A stretch of DNA of 46,327 nt from Hennigella sp045598825 (lineage in GTDB: Bacteria; Bacillota_I; Bacilli_A; Mycoplasmatales; Mycoplasmoidaceae): the NCBI GenBank assembly GCA_045598825.1, contig JAZRUX010000014.1, positions 1 through 46,327 on the forward strand. The letters are read 5' to 3'. Of the stretch, positions 19,702-28,667 are shown in pieces (within the stretch, counting starts at the first letter, position 1; each line of letters opens with the position of its first letter). The notes under the pieces were generated by a model. It was not told the DNA's origin, did not search any database, and was given only the letters and a program-made list of their open reading frames with translations. The translations under genes and the position numbers were made by a program.

Positions 19702-20344
19702 TTGATTTAAACTCTAATAGATATTGACCCATGCGGTCAATATTTTTAAAGAATCAACTGCCTGTTACAAACCAATCAATTTGTGAATATAGTTCGGCTA
19801 TTCTTGTATCATTTATTCCACCATCAATTTGAATTACAAGGTTCTCATAAACTTTCTTAGCCTCATTTGCTCTAGCAATATTAGCTTTAGACTTCTCTAA
19901 AAACCCTTGTCCTGCAAATCCTGGTTCAACCGACATTACAAGAATAATATCGCAGCTACCAAATAATTGTTTGTAATTATCTAGGTTAGTGCTTGGTCTT
20001 ACTGATATACCAGCAAGTAGTCCTGCTTCATGAATTTTATCTAAGATAACTTTACTTTCAGGAATTGATTGTGTTTCAGCATGAAAGACAATAGAATTAA
20101 CTGATTTATTAAAATAATTACTCAATCATTGCTCAGGTTTTTCAACCATTAAATGCACATTGGCTTTCAAACCAATTTCAGCAATTACATCTAAATACTC
20201 GTTTGTATATGCAGTTGCTGGAACAAACTTACCATCCATAACGTCATAATGAACAAAACGAATGTCCAAATCTTTGATTTGTTTCAGTTGTTCTACAGCT
20301 TTTGTACTATCAATTGATAGTAATGATGGTTCAAGTAATTTCAT
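19688..20344 (-). CDS. rpe: Ribulose-phosphate 3-epimerase
   Basis: A 218-residue TIM-barrel enzyme interconverting ribulose-5-phosphate and xylulose-5-phosphate. It starts LLEPSLLSID, then FVHYDVMDGKFVP (metal ligands His and Asp) at about residue 31, VHLMVEKPEQWL at about 61, ILVMSVEPGFAGQGF at about 130 and IQIDGGIN at about 165 (catalytic Asp), with VTGSWFF in the final phosphate-binding loop where other members have VAGSAxF. The ATG at 20344 gives the usual length; a TTG 15 bases upstream is less likely. Its last 18 codons run through the hairpin at 19721-19743 and overlap 14 bases of the convergent membrane-protein gene. Confidence 0.93.
19721..19749. terminator. Hairpin between convergent genes, terminator for the membrane-protein gene
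   Basis: A 9-bp perfect stem (ATATTGACC at 19721-19729, GGTCAATAT at 19735-19743) with a 5-base loop is followed by TTTTT on the plus strand. It lies 19 bases after the plus-strand stop but inside the rpe coding sequence on the minus strand. Confidence 0.65.
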
Positions 20345-20345
20345 A

Positions 20346-21347
20346 TTAGAATATCTCAATCTTTTCTATTTTTGTGAATTCAATAAAGTCGTCTGGTCAA
20401 ACAGACTTTACTACTTCAGATAAATGAACTTTATCCAACAAATAAAATAACAAATTTGTGAAATTTATTGATAGTGATATATTTGTTGGCCGATGTTTAC
20501 TAAACAGTTTTTCATCATATAGCTCGTTTGTTAATTCGATTGGGTTGGTATCATTAAGTTGCTTGTTTGACATATATCCATCTGGACGTTTGCAAACATT
20601 AATTAAATGAACTGGTTTGTTGTTTACTGAATCATATACATAAAGACCACAAGATAAGTCAGTATCTTGAGCGGTTGGAACAAATTGTTCCAAACTTTTA
20701 CCAGATTTCAATTTCCTAATGTTGTGTTGAACAATAACAAATTTGTTTTGTGAACAAAAGTGTGCAAATGCTTCTTCAAGTGATAGTGTTGGATAACTAC
20801 TTTCAATTTTTTGTGCATTTACTATTGTAAAATCTTTGAATTCTGTTTTCTTCCTAGCAATTGGATGAATTTTAGAAAGTTTTGGTTGTTTCACAATTTC
20901 TAAAATTGAATAAAACACTTCTTTAGCCAAAGTAACAAAGTATTCCATATTTAGATTGACAGGCATTGACAATTCAACATTCATTTCTCAGTTAATAATG
21001 GAATCTAAATTTGTTTGCTTAGCATCACGATGAATCATTGGTGAAAACATTACAATGTTTTCATTTTTTAATGTTGAACTTAATAATGTTAAATAATTAT
21101 CTTGAGTAGAATTGAGACAGAAAATTGAATTATTTATTTTGTTGTCAAAACTCATAATTCGATCACCAAATTGATAAGCTAGTGAAGATTTTTTATTATC
21201 AACGATAATCGCAGGATCAACATAAATGCATTTAAAACGATTGATTAAATAATCAATCATTTGTTGTTTTAAAATAGATGAATAAAGGATGGTATCCTTT
21301 AAGTTTACTTTTGGTTCATATGCAAATGGAAAGCTAAATCTTTTCAT
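20346..21347 (-). CDS. Degenerate AsnA-like (class II aminoacyl-tRNA synthetase fold) protein
   Basis: A 333-residue protein, the length of asparagine synthetase A. I recognise it by aligned blocks: SSILKQQMIDYLINRF for the first AsnA helix; FSPMIHRDAKQTNLDSIINW for the AsnA stretch MKALRPDED followed by LHSVYVDQW; FTIVNAQKIESSYPTLSLEE for the HFVHSQELLSRYPDL stretch; KRPDGYMSNKQL for IRVDADTLKHQL; and a final LSINFTNLLFYLLDKVHLSE for the motif-3 block GIGQSRLTMLLLQLPHIG. The motif-3 Arg is Asn here and the WKRQ lysine region is not recognisable, so it is unlikely to form asparagine in the normal way. It sits 3 bases after lysS. It could be a regulator or RNA-binding relic; the alignment was made by eye. 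Confidence 0.5.
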
Positions 21348-21350
21348 TGC

Positions 21351-22829
21351 TTACTTTGCATCCTTCATGTGTGGGAATAATAATACATCACGAATAGATT
21401 CTTTTCCGGTTAGTAGCATTACTAAACGATCAATACCAATACCAACACCACCTGTAGGGGCTAAACCATATTCTAGAGCATCAATATATTCCATATCAAC
21501 TTCGTTGGCTTCTTTGTTTCCTAATTCTTTTTCTTTGATTTGAGCTTCAAATCTTTCTAATTGATCAATTGGATCATTTAATTCAGAGAAAGCGTTTGCA
21601 TATTCTTTTTGACAAATAAATAATTCAAATCGTCTTGTCAAGCGAGGATCCTTTGGATCTTTCTTAGCTAATGGTGAAATGTCAATTGGGTGTTGTGTAA
21701 TAAATGTTGGTTGTTGACATTTTTCTTCACAATATTTTTCAAAGAAAGCAGACATAATATGTCCTCTTGTGTTTTGATGTGGCAACAATTCAAGTCCGTC
21801 TTTTTTTGCTAATGCCATTGCTTCTTTATCAGTTTTAATTTCATTAAAATCGATCTTTGCAACTTCTTTAATCATATCTGTCATTGAGATACGTTTAAAT
21901 GGTTTGCTAAAATCTATTTCAACACCTTTGTATGTAATTTTTTCTTTGCCTATTTGCTTAGCTACATAACGAATGATGTTTTCGGTTAAATCCATCATGT
22001 CTTCAAGATTAGCATAAGCTTGATAAGCTTCAATTGAAGTAAATTCAGGGTTATGCATTGGGTCCATACCTTCATTTCTAAAGATTCTTCCCATTTCATA
22101 AACTTTTTCAAAACCACCAACAATTAATTTCTTAAGTGGCAACTCAGTTGCAATTCTTAAGTAATAATCTCGATCAAGAGCGTTGTGATGAGTTACAAAT
22201 GGTCTTGCAGCAGCACCACCAAGTTTTGGTGAAAGAATTGGTGTTTCAACTTCAAGAAAATCTTGACTACCCATATATTCACGAATATATTGAATAATCT
22301 TTGCTCGTTCAACAAAAGCTTTTAAACTTTCACGATTTGTCATTAAGTCAAGATATCTTTTTCTTGCTCTAATTTCTTCATCAGCTAAACCATGGAATTT
22401 TTCTGGTAGAGGGATTAATGATTTTGCTAAAATAACAAACTCAGTAACTTTAATAGTTACTTGTCCTGTCATTGTTTTCATTGGTGTTCCAGTAATACCA
22501 ATAATGTCACCTAAGTCTAATAGTTGTTTAAAGATTTGGAACTTTTCAGGATCAAATGTTTTTTTATTAATATAAAATTGTAATTCACCTGAAAAATCTG
22601 AAATAACACCAAATGTTTGTCTAATTGCCATTACGCGTCCAGCAACTTTAATTGTGTCGTTGTTGGTTTGTAATTCTTCATGGCTAAACTTATCGTAAGC
22701 TTTTACAAAGCTTGCGCATGTATGATTTCTTTCAAACTTTTCAATTGCATATGGGTTTTTACCCATTTCAACTAGTTTTTGTAATTTAGTTCGTCTTGCT
22801 AATTCTTGGTCGTTAAATTTACGTTCCAT
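21351..22829 (-). CDS. lysS: Lysyl-tRNA synthetase (class II)
   Basis: A 492-residue enzyme charging tRNA-Lys. The N-terminal OB-fold anticodon domain contains VAGRVMAIRQTFG at about residue 63. The class II core follows: RKRYLDLMTNRESL, motif 1 FLEVETPILSPKLGGAAARPF at about 196, motif 2 VYEMGRIFRNEGMDPMHNPEFT at about 243, and motif 3 GLAPTGGVGIGIDRLVMLLTG near the C-terminus. A TATAAT box (22851-22856) and AGGTGA 4 bases before the ATG give a normal leader. It is the first gene of lysS, AsnA-like, rpe. Confidence 0.97.
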   Translation of the reverse strand: MERKFNDQELARRTKLQKLVEMGKNPYAIEKFERNHTCASFVKAYDKFSHEELQTNNDTIKVAGRVMAIRQTFGVISDFSGELQFYINKKTFDPEKFQIFKQLLDLGDIIGITGTPMKTMTGQVTIKVTEFVILAKSLIPLPEKFHGLADEEIRARKRYLDLMTNRESLKAFVERAKIIQYIREYMGSQDFLEVETPILSPKLGGAAARPFVTHHNALDRDYYLRIATELPLKKLIVGGFEKVYEMGRIFRNEGMDPMHNPEFTSIEAYQAYANLEDMMDLTENIIRYVAKQIGKEKITYKGVEIDFSKPFKRISMTDMIKEVAKIDFNEIKTDKEAMALAKKDGLELLPHQNTRGHIMSAFFEKYCEEKCQQPTFITQHPIDISPLAKKDPKDPRLTRRFELFICQKEYANAFSELNDPIDQLERFEAQIKEKELGNKEANEVDMEYIDALEYGLAPTGGVGIGIDRLVMLLTGKESIRDVLLFPHMKDAK

Positions 22830-22833
22830 TGTT

Positions 22834-22856
22834 TCACCTATATAAATAAAATTATA
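22834..22856 (-). promoter_or_regulatory. Putative lysS promoter -10 box and ribosome binding site
   Basis: On the minus strand TATAAT (22856-22851) is followed by AGGTGA (22839-22834) and, after 4 bases, the ATG at 22829. This is an ordinary leadered start, in contrast to parE, pncB and the DJ-1 gene. Confidence 0.55.
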
Positions 22857-22888
22857 CTAGTAAAAAATATAATAACTAAATGAATAAA

Positions 22889-22914
22889 AAAAGGAAGATT
22901 AATCTCTTCCTTTT
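22889..22914 (-). terminator. Hairpin terminator of the DJ-1/hpf unit
   Basis: A 10-bp stem (AAAAGGAAGA at 22889-22898, TCTTCCTTTT at 22905-22914) with a 6-base loop that holds the hpf stop codon. Reading the minus strand, the stem is followed by a U run (the A run at 22886-22892). Confidence 0.7.
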
Positions 22915-23201
22915 CTCATTTTTGTTTTTGCCCGGCGTAATTGATCTTCAAGTTTATCTAGAGCAATATTGACAGCTTGATATATATTTGTTCCAGAAGC
23001 TTCAGCACGTAAAATATTTTTTCCTTTTACATGTACATTGATTCTGGCTTTGAAAGTGTTCCTTTTATCATAATGAACAATTTCAACTTTTATATCTTCG
23101 TTTATAAAATTATATTTGCCAAGGGAAGATAAAATATCTTCTACACCAGCTTCGACTGCCTTCGATCGATCGCAGTCCTTTCACCTTATTTGCAAGTTCA
23201 T
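22899..23201 (-). CDS. hpf: Ribosome hibernation factor, short HPF/RaiA type
   Basis: A 100-residue basic protein, too short to carry the C-terminal dimerisation domain of long HPF. It shows the S30AE fold pattern: MNLQIRWKDCDRSKAVEAGV, DILSSLGKYNFINEDIKVEI, then FKARINVHVKGKNILRAEASG, where the V-hVxGxxhRAE segment is typical, and a last helix with AVNIALDKLEDQLRRAK. The K-x-K-M basic tail contacts rRNA in relatives. It binds the decoding region of 30S subunits and silences ribosomes. GTAGG lies upstream of the ATG. The UGA at codon 7 encodes Trp. Confidence 0.85.
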
Positions 23202-23213
23202 TCTAATTCCTAC

Positions 23214-23774
23214 CTATTTTCAATATTTATAACAAATCTCTTTTGCTACTTCTTTAGCTTTGATTGGAGAAACAAATTTCTTCACTACAGTTAAAGCAAA
23301 GTCAATCGTCGTTCCAGCGGCTTTAGAAGTAATGAAATTCTTATCAATTACAACATCATCTTTACAATGATGTTTTAATCCGGTTTCATAACCTGGATAA
23401 CAAGTTACCTTAACATTATCAATGATTCCTAATTGATTAAGCACCGTTGGTGCTGCACAATTAGCCATAATAATTACTTTTGTCTTAGCCACTTTTCTCA
23501 AATGAGAAACAAGCTTAGCACATTGCACCGGATCTAAAAAAGAACTGCAACCTTTACCACCAGGTAAATAGATTGCAGAATATTTTGATAAATTTTCTTT
23601 TGCAAGAATGTCATCACATGAAATGTGAACTCCACTCTGCATTATCAAACTCTTTTTCTTTTCGATTGAAATTATTTGAACGCTAATACCTGCTCTACGT
23701 CAGATATCGGCGGGAATGATTACTTCCATTTCCTCGCATTGATTTGCAACAATAATTGCGATTGATGTTTTCAT
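23214..23774 (-). CDS. DJ-1/PfpI family protein (YajL/ThiJ-like)
   Basis: A 186-residue protein of the DJ-1/PfpI superfamily. It begins TSIAIIVANQCEEMEVIIPADIW, where the Glu-Glu-x-Glu segment supplies the Glu that hydrogen-bonds the reactive Cys. AIYLPGGKGCSS follows at about residue 68 and the nucleophile elbow IIMANCAAPTVL at about 100 carries the reactive Cys. The closing TSKAAGTTIDFALTVVKKF is typical of DJ-1 (ThiJ) proteins. Members act as deglycases, chaperones or oxidative-stress sensors; which applies cannot be told. After the apparent UGA end, reading continues Trp-Lys to TAG. hpf starts 12 bases later, so they probably form an operon. Confidence 0.9.
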
Positions 23775-23782
23775 ACATTTAT

Positions 23783-23808
23783 ATTATATAACTTATGAAT
23801 AAGTTATA
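23783..23808 (-). promoter_or_regulatory. Leaderless-type -10 box overlapped by a 22-bp palindrome
   Basis: TATAAT on the minus strand at 23788-23783 ends 8 bases before the DJ-1 gene ATG. Directly upstream, 23787-23808 is a palindrome with 10-base arms (TATAACTTAT and its complement) around a central GA. The same geometry, palindrome plus -10 box plus ATG, is seen before parE. Confidence 0.45.
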
Positions 23809-23813
23809 AAATT

Positions 23814-25352
23814 TTAATTTTTGGCAATTCTTGCAAAAATTGGGGCTAAATCTGTAATTTGGTGACTTGCTCAATCTTTCGATATATTTTTAGGTGTTAA
23901 TTCAAGATTAAAGGCTTTTTCAATAGTTTTTGTCGTTTTTATTAAAATAGGAGATAACAGAATCATTAAGTTTATTGCTGATGTAAATAGAATATTTAAG
24001 CAATTAGATAATTGATTCTTTTTGTTTGGATCTTTAGCTAAAACTCATGGTTTAACATCATCAATATACTTATTCAAGACATTGTATTGTGTTTGAATGT
24101 CGTCTAACAAGGGATTGATTTCAAATTGTTCGATTCTATTTTCAATAGAAGATAGAAGTTTCTTTTCTGATGCCAATACATCTTCATCAAGTTTTGTTAA
24201 AGTTTCTTTATTAAAATTTGGGACTATATTGTTAAAGTATTTCTTTAACATACCAGCAATTCTTGTTGCCATATTACCATAGTTGTTAGCAAGTTGTGTA
24301 TTAAATGTCTCAACAAATAAATCATGACTAAAGATCCCATCTTTTTCTAAACTCACTTGTCTAACAATAAAATATCTGAATGTATCAGAACCAAAGGTAT
24401 TAATGTAATCATATGGGTTAACAATGTTGCCCAAAGATTTAGACATCTTTCCTTCTTTGGTTACAACTCATCCGTGACTAATAATATGAGTTGGTAATCT
24501 TAAATCTAACATCTTTAACAAGATTGGTCAATAAATACAGTGGAATCTTGTGATTTCCTTTGACATCAAGTGAACCACTTGACTATCTTTGTCAGCAAAA
24601 TATTTTTTAAAGTTTTTGTCATCATTCGATAAATATCCAAGACCTGATAAATAACTTAATAAAGCATCAATTCAAACATAGATAACATGTTTGTTATCTT
24701 CGATGGTTGGAATTCCTCAACTAATACTAGTTCTTGTTACTGATAAATCTTCAAGACCTTTATCAATAAATGAACCTAGTAGTTCATGAACTCTAGCTTC
24801 TGGTTTAATAAAATCTTTGACTTTAAATTGTGTTTTAATTCAATCAGAATATTCACTTACTTTTAGAAAGTAAGATGGTTCATTCTTCTCAGTTAATTCA
24901 TGGCCAACTTTACAGTATAGTTTGCCATCTTTTTCAACTGCTTGATCTTTTGTATAGTTTTCTTCACAATTAACACAATATAAACCTTTTCAAGTATCCT
25001 CATAAATATGTTGTTTTGCAAGTAATTGACTAAATGTTTTTTGTACTGCTTCGCAGTGTATTTGATCTGTTGTTCTAATGAAATTAGAATAGTTAATATC
25101 TAGGTCTTTTCACAATCGTTTAAAATCAGATGTAACACTGTCTAACATAGCTTTAACTTCTAAACCTTTTTTCTTAGCAGTATCGGAAATTTTTTGTCCA
25201 TGTTCATCCATTCCTGTAAGAAAAAATACATCATAACCAATTGCTTTCTTATATCGAGAAATAACATCAGCCAAAATGGTAGTGTAGGCATGACCAATAT
25301 GTGGCTTTCCTGATGCATAATAGATTGGTGTTGTAATAAATAATTTCTTCAT
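23814..25352 (-). CDS. metG: Methionyl-tRNA synthetase
   Basis: A 512-residue class I synthetase charging tRNA-Met. The HIGH motif is in YASGKPHIGHAYTT at about residue 13, the CP-insertion zinc region is reduced to YCVNCEENY with GKLYCKVGHEL, VIYVWIDALLSYLSGLG is diagnostic, and KMSKS occurs in KEGKMSKSLGNIVNPYDY at about residue 301. The C-terminal anticodon helix-bundle is present; there is no C-terminal tRNA-binding (Trbp111) extension. Many in-frame UGA codons encode Trp. It ends with IARIAKN, 5 bases from the palindrome upstream of the DJ-1 gene, so the two may be separately transcribed. Confidence 0.96.
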
Positions 25353-25394
25353 AATATATATTATTTTAGATTAAAAATAATTATTATTTATAAA

Positions 25395-25420
25395 TAAAAA
25401 ATCATACCTTTTAGGTATGA
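25395..25420 (-). terminator. Hairpin terminator of the frameshifted lipoprotein gene
   Basis: A 7-bp stem (TCATACC at 25402-25408, GGTATGA at 25414-25420) with a 5-base loop. On the minus strand it is followed by a U run derived from the A run at 25396-25401. It lies 6 bases after the stop codon. Confidence 0.7.
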
Positions 25421-25426
25421 CTTTAT

Positions 25427-26318
25427 TTAAATACAGAAGAAAGGAACAAGACAATTACGAGTGTTATATGTTTCACTGATGTGTGGTCGCCCTGTTCCGT
25501 CTATACAAAGTGGTGTAATTTTATAACCTTCGTTATATTTTTCCATGTTTAGTCTGAACCCAGGAGATCGTAGGAATCATCCTAATGTACCAGATACCAT
25601 TGCTCCAGCACATCATCTCATTAGAGCTAAACAAGAACTATCTATTTTATATGGACAATCTCTGAAAAGTACTCAATAATAATCATATTGAGTTCTATTT
25701 GTAGTAAGTCCCTCTTCCTTCAACACTTTTTCAAATGCACCATCTTTAAAAAATTCTGCTGGTATTAGTTCTGCTTGGGCTGGACAAAATAATTTTTCTC
25801 CATGTTGTTCAATATGAGTTTGTTCTTCTTCATCAATAATAGTTGGACCATCAGCAACCAAAGTTTTCTTACTAACTGTTTTGATTGCATCTTTCAACAC
25901 TTGTGGAAACTTTGAAATAATATCATTATTTAGTCAATTTCTTATATCACTATATAAGTATCCAACTGGATTAGGTGTTTTTTGGTCTTTATAATATCAA
26001 CGATCATAAGCGGTAATTTCTTCAGTTTCATATTCACTTGTATAACGATATGAAAGACCATCAAACACCTACAACACGTACGATATGGTCTACCCCTTCA
26101 ATGGTAATTATTCGTTCTCTGCCAATAACACCTAATGATCGGCTATACCTTTTTAATAAAGCATCGCTACCTAAATTACAATATTTAATAATATTTTCTC
26201 AACTATCTGTTGAGAAGTCTGCAGTTTCTTCTGGTAGATTACAAGAAGCGATAGCAATTGTTGGAACAAAAGCTGCTGGCATCAAACATCCTGACAATAT
26301 AAGTTTTATTTTTTTCAT
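25427..26318 (-). pseudogene. Lipoprotein with DUF6273-like domain, interrupted by a net +1 frameshift
   Basis: Frame 1 runs from the ATG at 26318, which has a strong GGAGG at 26323-26327. It encodes a signal peptide with lipobox AIASC (Cys about residue 26) and then GRERIITIEGVDHIVRVVGV. At GTT TGA (26066-26061) the similarity moves to the +1 frame, which continues FDGLSYRYTSEYETEE, YSDIRNWLNNDI, GTLGWFLRSPGFRLN and CIDGTGRPHISE to TAA at 25427-25429. HxVRxIG, then YxxSDIRxWLN, then WxLRSPG in order is the DUF6273 pattern found in surface lipoproteins of gut and mucosal bacteria. In frame 1 the chain would end about 23 codons later. It may be a decayed gene, a sequencing error or a rare recoding site; about 296 residues would result if joined. 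Confidence 0.7.
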
Positions 26319-26334
26319 TTTTCCTCCTTAAATA

Positions 26335-26361
26335 TAAAAATAAAAGTCATGAGACTTTTAT
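26335..26361 (-). terminator. Hairpin terminator at the end of the ribosomal superoperon
   Basis: A 9-bp perfect stem (ATAAAAGTC at 26340-26348, GACTTTTAT at 26353-26361) with a 4-base loop, 6 bases after the rplQ stop. A U run (A run at 26335-26340) follows on the minus strand. The lipoprotein ATG comes only 17 bases further, so partial read-through could feed that gene. Confidence 0.75.
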
Positions 26362-26367
26362 CTTTAA

Positions 26368-26727
26368 TTAAACTAATTGAATGATTGCCATCTTTGTGTT
26401 ATCACCAGCACGGTTGTCTAATTTTAACACACGAGTGTAGCCACCTTTACGTTCAGCATATTTTTTTGCTAAAGTAGTAGTTAATTTCTTTAAGATAGCT
26501 TGTTTATTCATTTGCTTGTTGTCAACAACAAAAGACATAATTTCTTGCTTAGCTGCTAATGTATTTTTCTTACCAAGGGTAATCAAATGATCAACATGCT
26601 TACGAAGTTCTTTTGCTCTTGCTTGTGTTGTTTCAATATGACCATAAACAATAACATCAGTTGCTTGTTGTCTAATCACCATATTTCTTCAAGCTGTATT
26701 TTTTCTATGAGTAATTACAAAAGACAT
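26368..26727 (-). CDS. rplQ: 50S ribosomal protein L17
   Basis: A 119-residue protein near the peptide exit tunnel. It starts MSFVITHRKNTAWRNMVIRQ, where the family has KLxRxxxHRxAxLRNL, followed by ATDVIVYGHIETTQARAKELR with the conserved T-ARA-ELRxxxD block, and ends with YTRVLKLDNRAGDNTKMAIIQLV (R-x-GDxAxMAxIEL). One UGA at codon 13. It is last in the operon, as usual after rpoA, and is followed by a terminator. Confidence 0.95.
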
Positions 26728-26738
26728 AATTTATCTCC

Positions 26739-27710
26739 TTAATTTTTCTTGAAAGTTAAACCGTAGTCTTGTAATTTCTTACGGATTTCACGAAGTGAAG
26801 TTTTACCAAGGTTTTTAATCTTTTCAACATCAGCACGTGTCATATTAGACAATTCTTGAATTGTTCTAATACCAGAACGTTTTAGACAGTTGTAAGATCT
26901 TACAGATAATTCAAGATCATCAATTGATACTGAAGTAACTGTTGGTTCTTGTGTTTCTTCATTTTCTTTCATCATTTGTAGTTGGGCAATCCTTTCATTG
27001 ATTTGTGCTAATTGTTCAAAGTGTTCAACTAAGATTCTGCTTGCATATGCAACAGCATCTGTTGGAGTCACTGCACCATTAGTTACAACATCTAATGTTA
27101 GATAGTCACCCATATGGTTCTTGCTAATTTTTCTTTCATCGACATGGTATCCAACTTGTAAAACTGGACAGAAGTTAGAATCAGTAGCAATAATTGATAA
27201 TGTGTTAATATTTTCTTGGTTTTCTTTGAAAGATTTAAAACCACGACCATTTGTTGCGAAAATTTCCATTTCGAATTTTGGTGTTGCTTTAGTCTTAGTA
27301 GCAATGTATAGATCTGGGTTTACTACTTCAAAACCAACTGGAAGTTCAATATCTTCAGCCTTAATTACACCAGCTTCTTTATAACTAATTTTCATAGTTG
27401 GTCAAGAGTGTAATTCAGTACCTTCAGGTATTGCTTCATCACTAATTTTTAAAACTAATTGTTTTAAGTTAAGGACGATTTGTGTAACATCTTCCTTAAT
27501 ACCATCAATTGCTTGGAATTCATGGTTTACACCTGGAATTTTGATTGCAAATACGCTTGCACCAGGAATATTTGAAAGGATAACTCTTCTTAGAGCATTA
27601 CCAATGGTAATACCAAATCCTGATTCTAATGGTCCAATTTCAAATTGACCATGGTTATCATTGATTTCATTTACATTTGGTTTAATAGAATATTTAATAA
27701 ATTTTTCCAT
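26739..27710 (-). CDS. rpoA: RNA polymerase subunit alpha
   Basis: A 323-residue subunit that nucleates polymerase assembly. The N-terminal domain shows QFEIGPLESGFGITIGNALRRVIL, with the conserved LxxGxGxTLGNALRR assembly motif at about residue 28. The C-terminal domain (from about 245) has IDDLELSVRSYNCLKRSGIRTIQELSNMTR and IKNLGKTSLREIRKKL, the helix-hairpin-helix region that contacts UP-element DNA and activators. One in-frame UGA near 27403 is read as Trp. It lies 14 bases after rpsK. Confidence 0.97.
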
Positions 27711-27724
27711 AATTGTGCTCCTTC

Positions 27725-28141
27725 TTAACGTGGTTTCTTTGGTGGTCTACAACCATTGTGTGGAATTGGTGTTATATCAGCAATTTCAGTGATTTGTAGT
27801 CCAGCTACGGCTAAAGATCTGATTGCAGTGTCTTTGCCACGGCCAATGCCATTACATCTAACAGCAACAGTTTTTAATCCCATAGCCATTGCTTCTTTTG
27901 CGCAGGTTTCTGCAGCAATACCAGCAGCATATGGTGTTGCTTTCTTGCTACCTTTGTAACCAATAGTTCCAGCAGATGCTCATTTAATTGCATTGCCAGC
28001 CATATCAGTGATGGTAACAATTGTATTGTTAAGGGTAGAGTGAATGTATGCCATACCATTAACTGAGGCAAGACGTTTTTTCTTCTTACCAGTTTTTTTC
28101 GCAGCAGGTTTTGCTGCTGTTGTTTTAGTTTGTTCAGCCAT
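27725..28141 (-). CDS. rpsK: 30S ribosomal protein S11
   Basis: A 138-residue platform protein with a lysine- and alanine-rich N-terminal extension of about 22 residues (AKPAAKKTGKKKKR). The core has AYIHSTLNNTIVTITDMAGNAIKWASAGTIGYKGSKK, ATPYAAGIAAETCAKEAMAMG, VRCNGIGRGKDTAIRSL and the C-terminal TPIPHNGCRPPKKPR, all highly conserved. One UGA is read as the Trp in IKWASAG. It follows rpsM by 15 bases. Confidence 0.97.
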
Positions 28142-28156
28142 TTTTCTATCCTCCTA

Positions 28157-28531
28157 TTACTTAGTTTCTTGTTTCTTGTTAGCAATAGTCTTTCTTGGAC
28201 CTTTACGCGTTCTTGCGTTAGTCTTTGTTCTTTGACCTCTAACAGGTAAACCTTTTTTATGTCTAATACCACGATAGCAATTAATTTCCATTAATGCTTT
28301 AATGTTCATTGCTACGTCTCGACGTAAGTCACCTTCAATAGTGTACTTACTTGCAGCCTCACGAATTGCTGCAAATTCTTTTTCATCTAAGTCTGCGGTT
28401 TTCTTTTCAGGATCTACACCAGCATCTTTACAGATTTTCTTGCCAGTTGAGATACCAATACCGTAAATCGCAGTTAATGAATAAGCGATTTTCTTATTGT
28501 TAGGAATATCTACACCTAATAAACGTGCCAT
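28157..28531 (-). CDS. rpsM: 30S ribosomal protein S13
   Basis: A 124-residue head protein that contacts P-site tRNA and L5. It begins MARLLGVDIPNNKKIAYSLT and has IYGIGISTGKKICKDAGVDP (helix-two-turn-helix), YTIEGDLRRDVAMNIKAL, GIRHKKGLPVRGQRTKTNARTRKG and a basic tail ending KKQETK. The length and motifs are standard. The GGAG before its ATG overlaps the rpmJ stop region. Confidence 0.97.
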   Translation of the reverse strand: MARLLGVDIPNNKKIAYSLTAIYGIGISTGKKICKDAGVDPEKKTADLDEKEFAAIREAASKYTIEGDLRRDVAMNIKALMEINCYRGIRHKKGLPVRGQRTKTNARTRKGPRKTIANKKQETK

Positions 28532-28540
28532 ATTTTCTCC

Positions 28541-28654
28541 TTATCCTTGTCTTTGTTTGTGTTTTGGATTTTTACAAATTACCATTACACGTCCATGTCT
28601 TTTAATTATTTTGCAATCTTTACAGATTGGCTTTACAGAAGCTCTTACTTTCAT
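28541..28654 (-). CDS. rpmJ: 50S ribosomal protein L36
   Basis: A 37-residue zinc-ribbon protein: MKVRASVKPICKDCKIIKRH, then GRVMVICKNPKHKQRQG. The zinc ligands are the Cys pair at 11 and 14 together with Cys 27 and His 32, so this is the zinc-binding (C+) form. It lies in its usual place between infA and rpsM, 13 bases after infA. Confidence 0.96.
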   Translation of the reverse strand: MKVRASVKPICKDCKIIKRHGRVMVICKNPKHKQRQG

Positions 28655-28667
28655 ATATACCTCTTTC

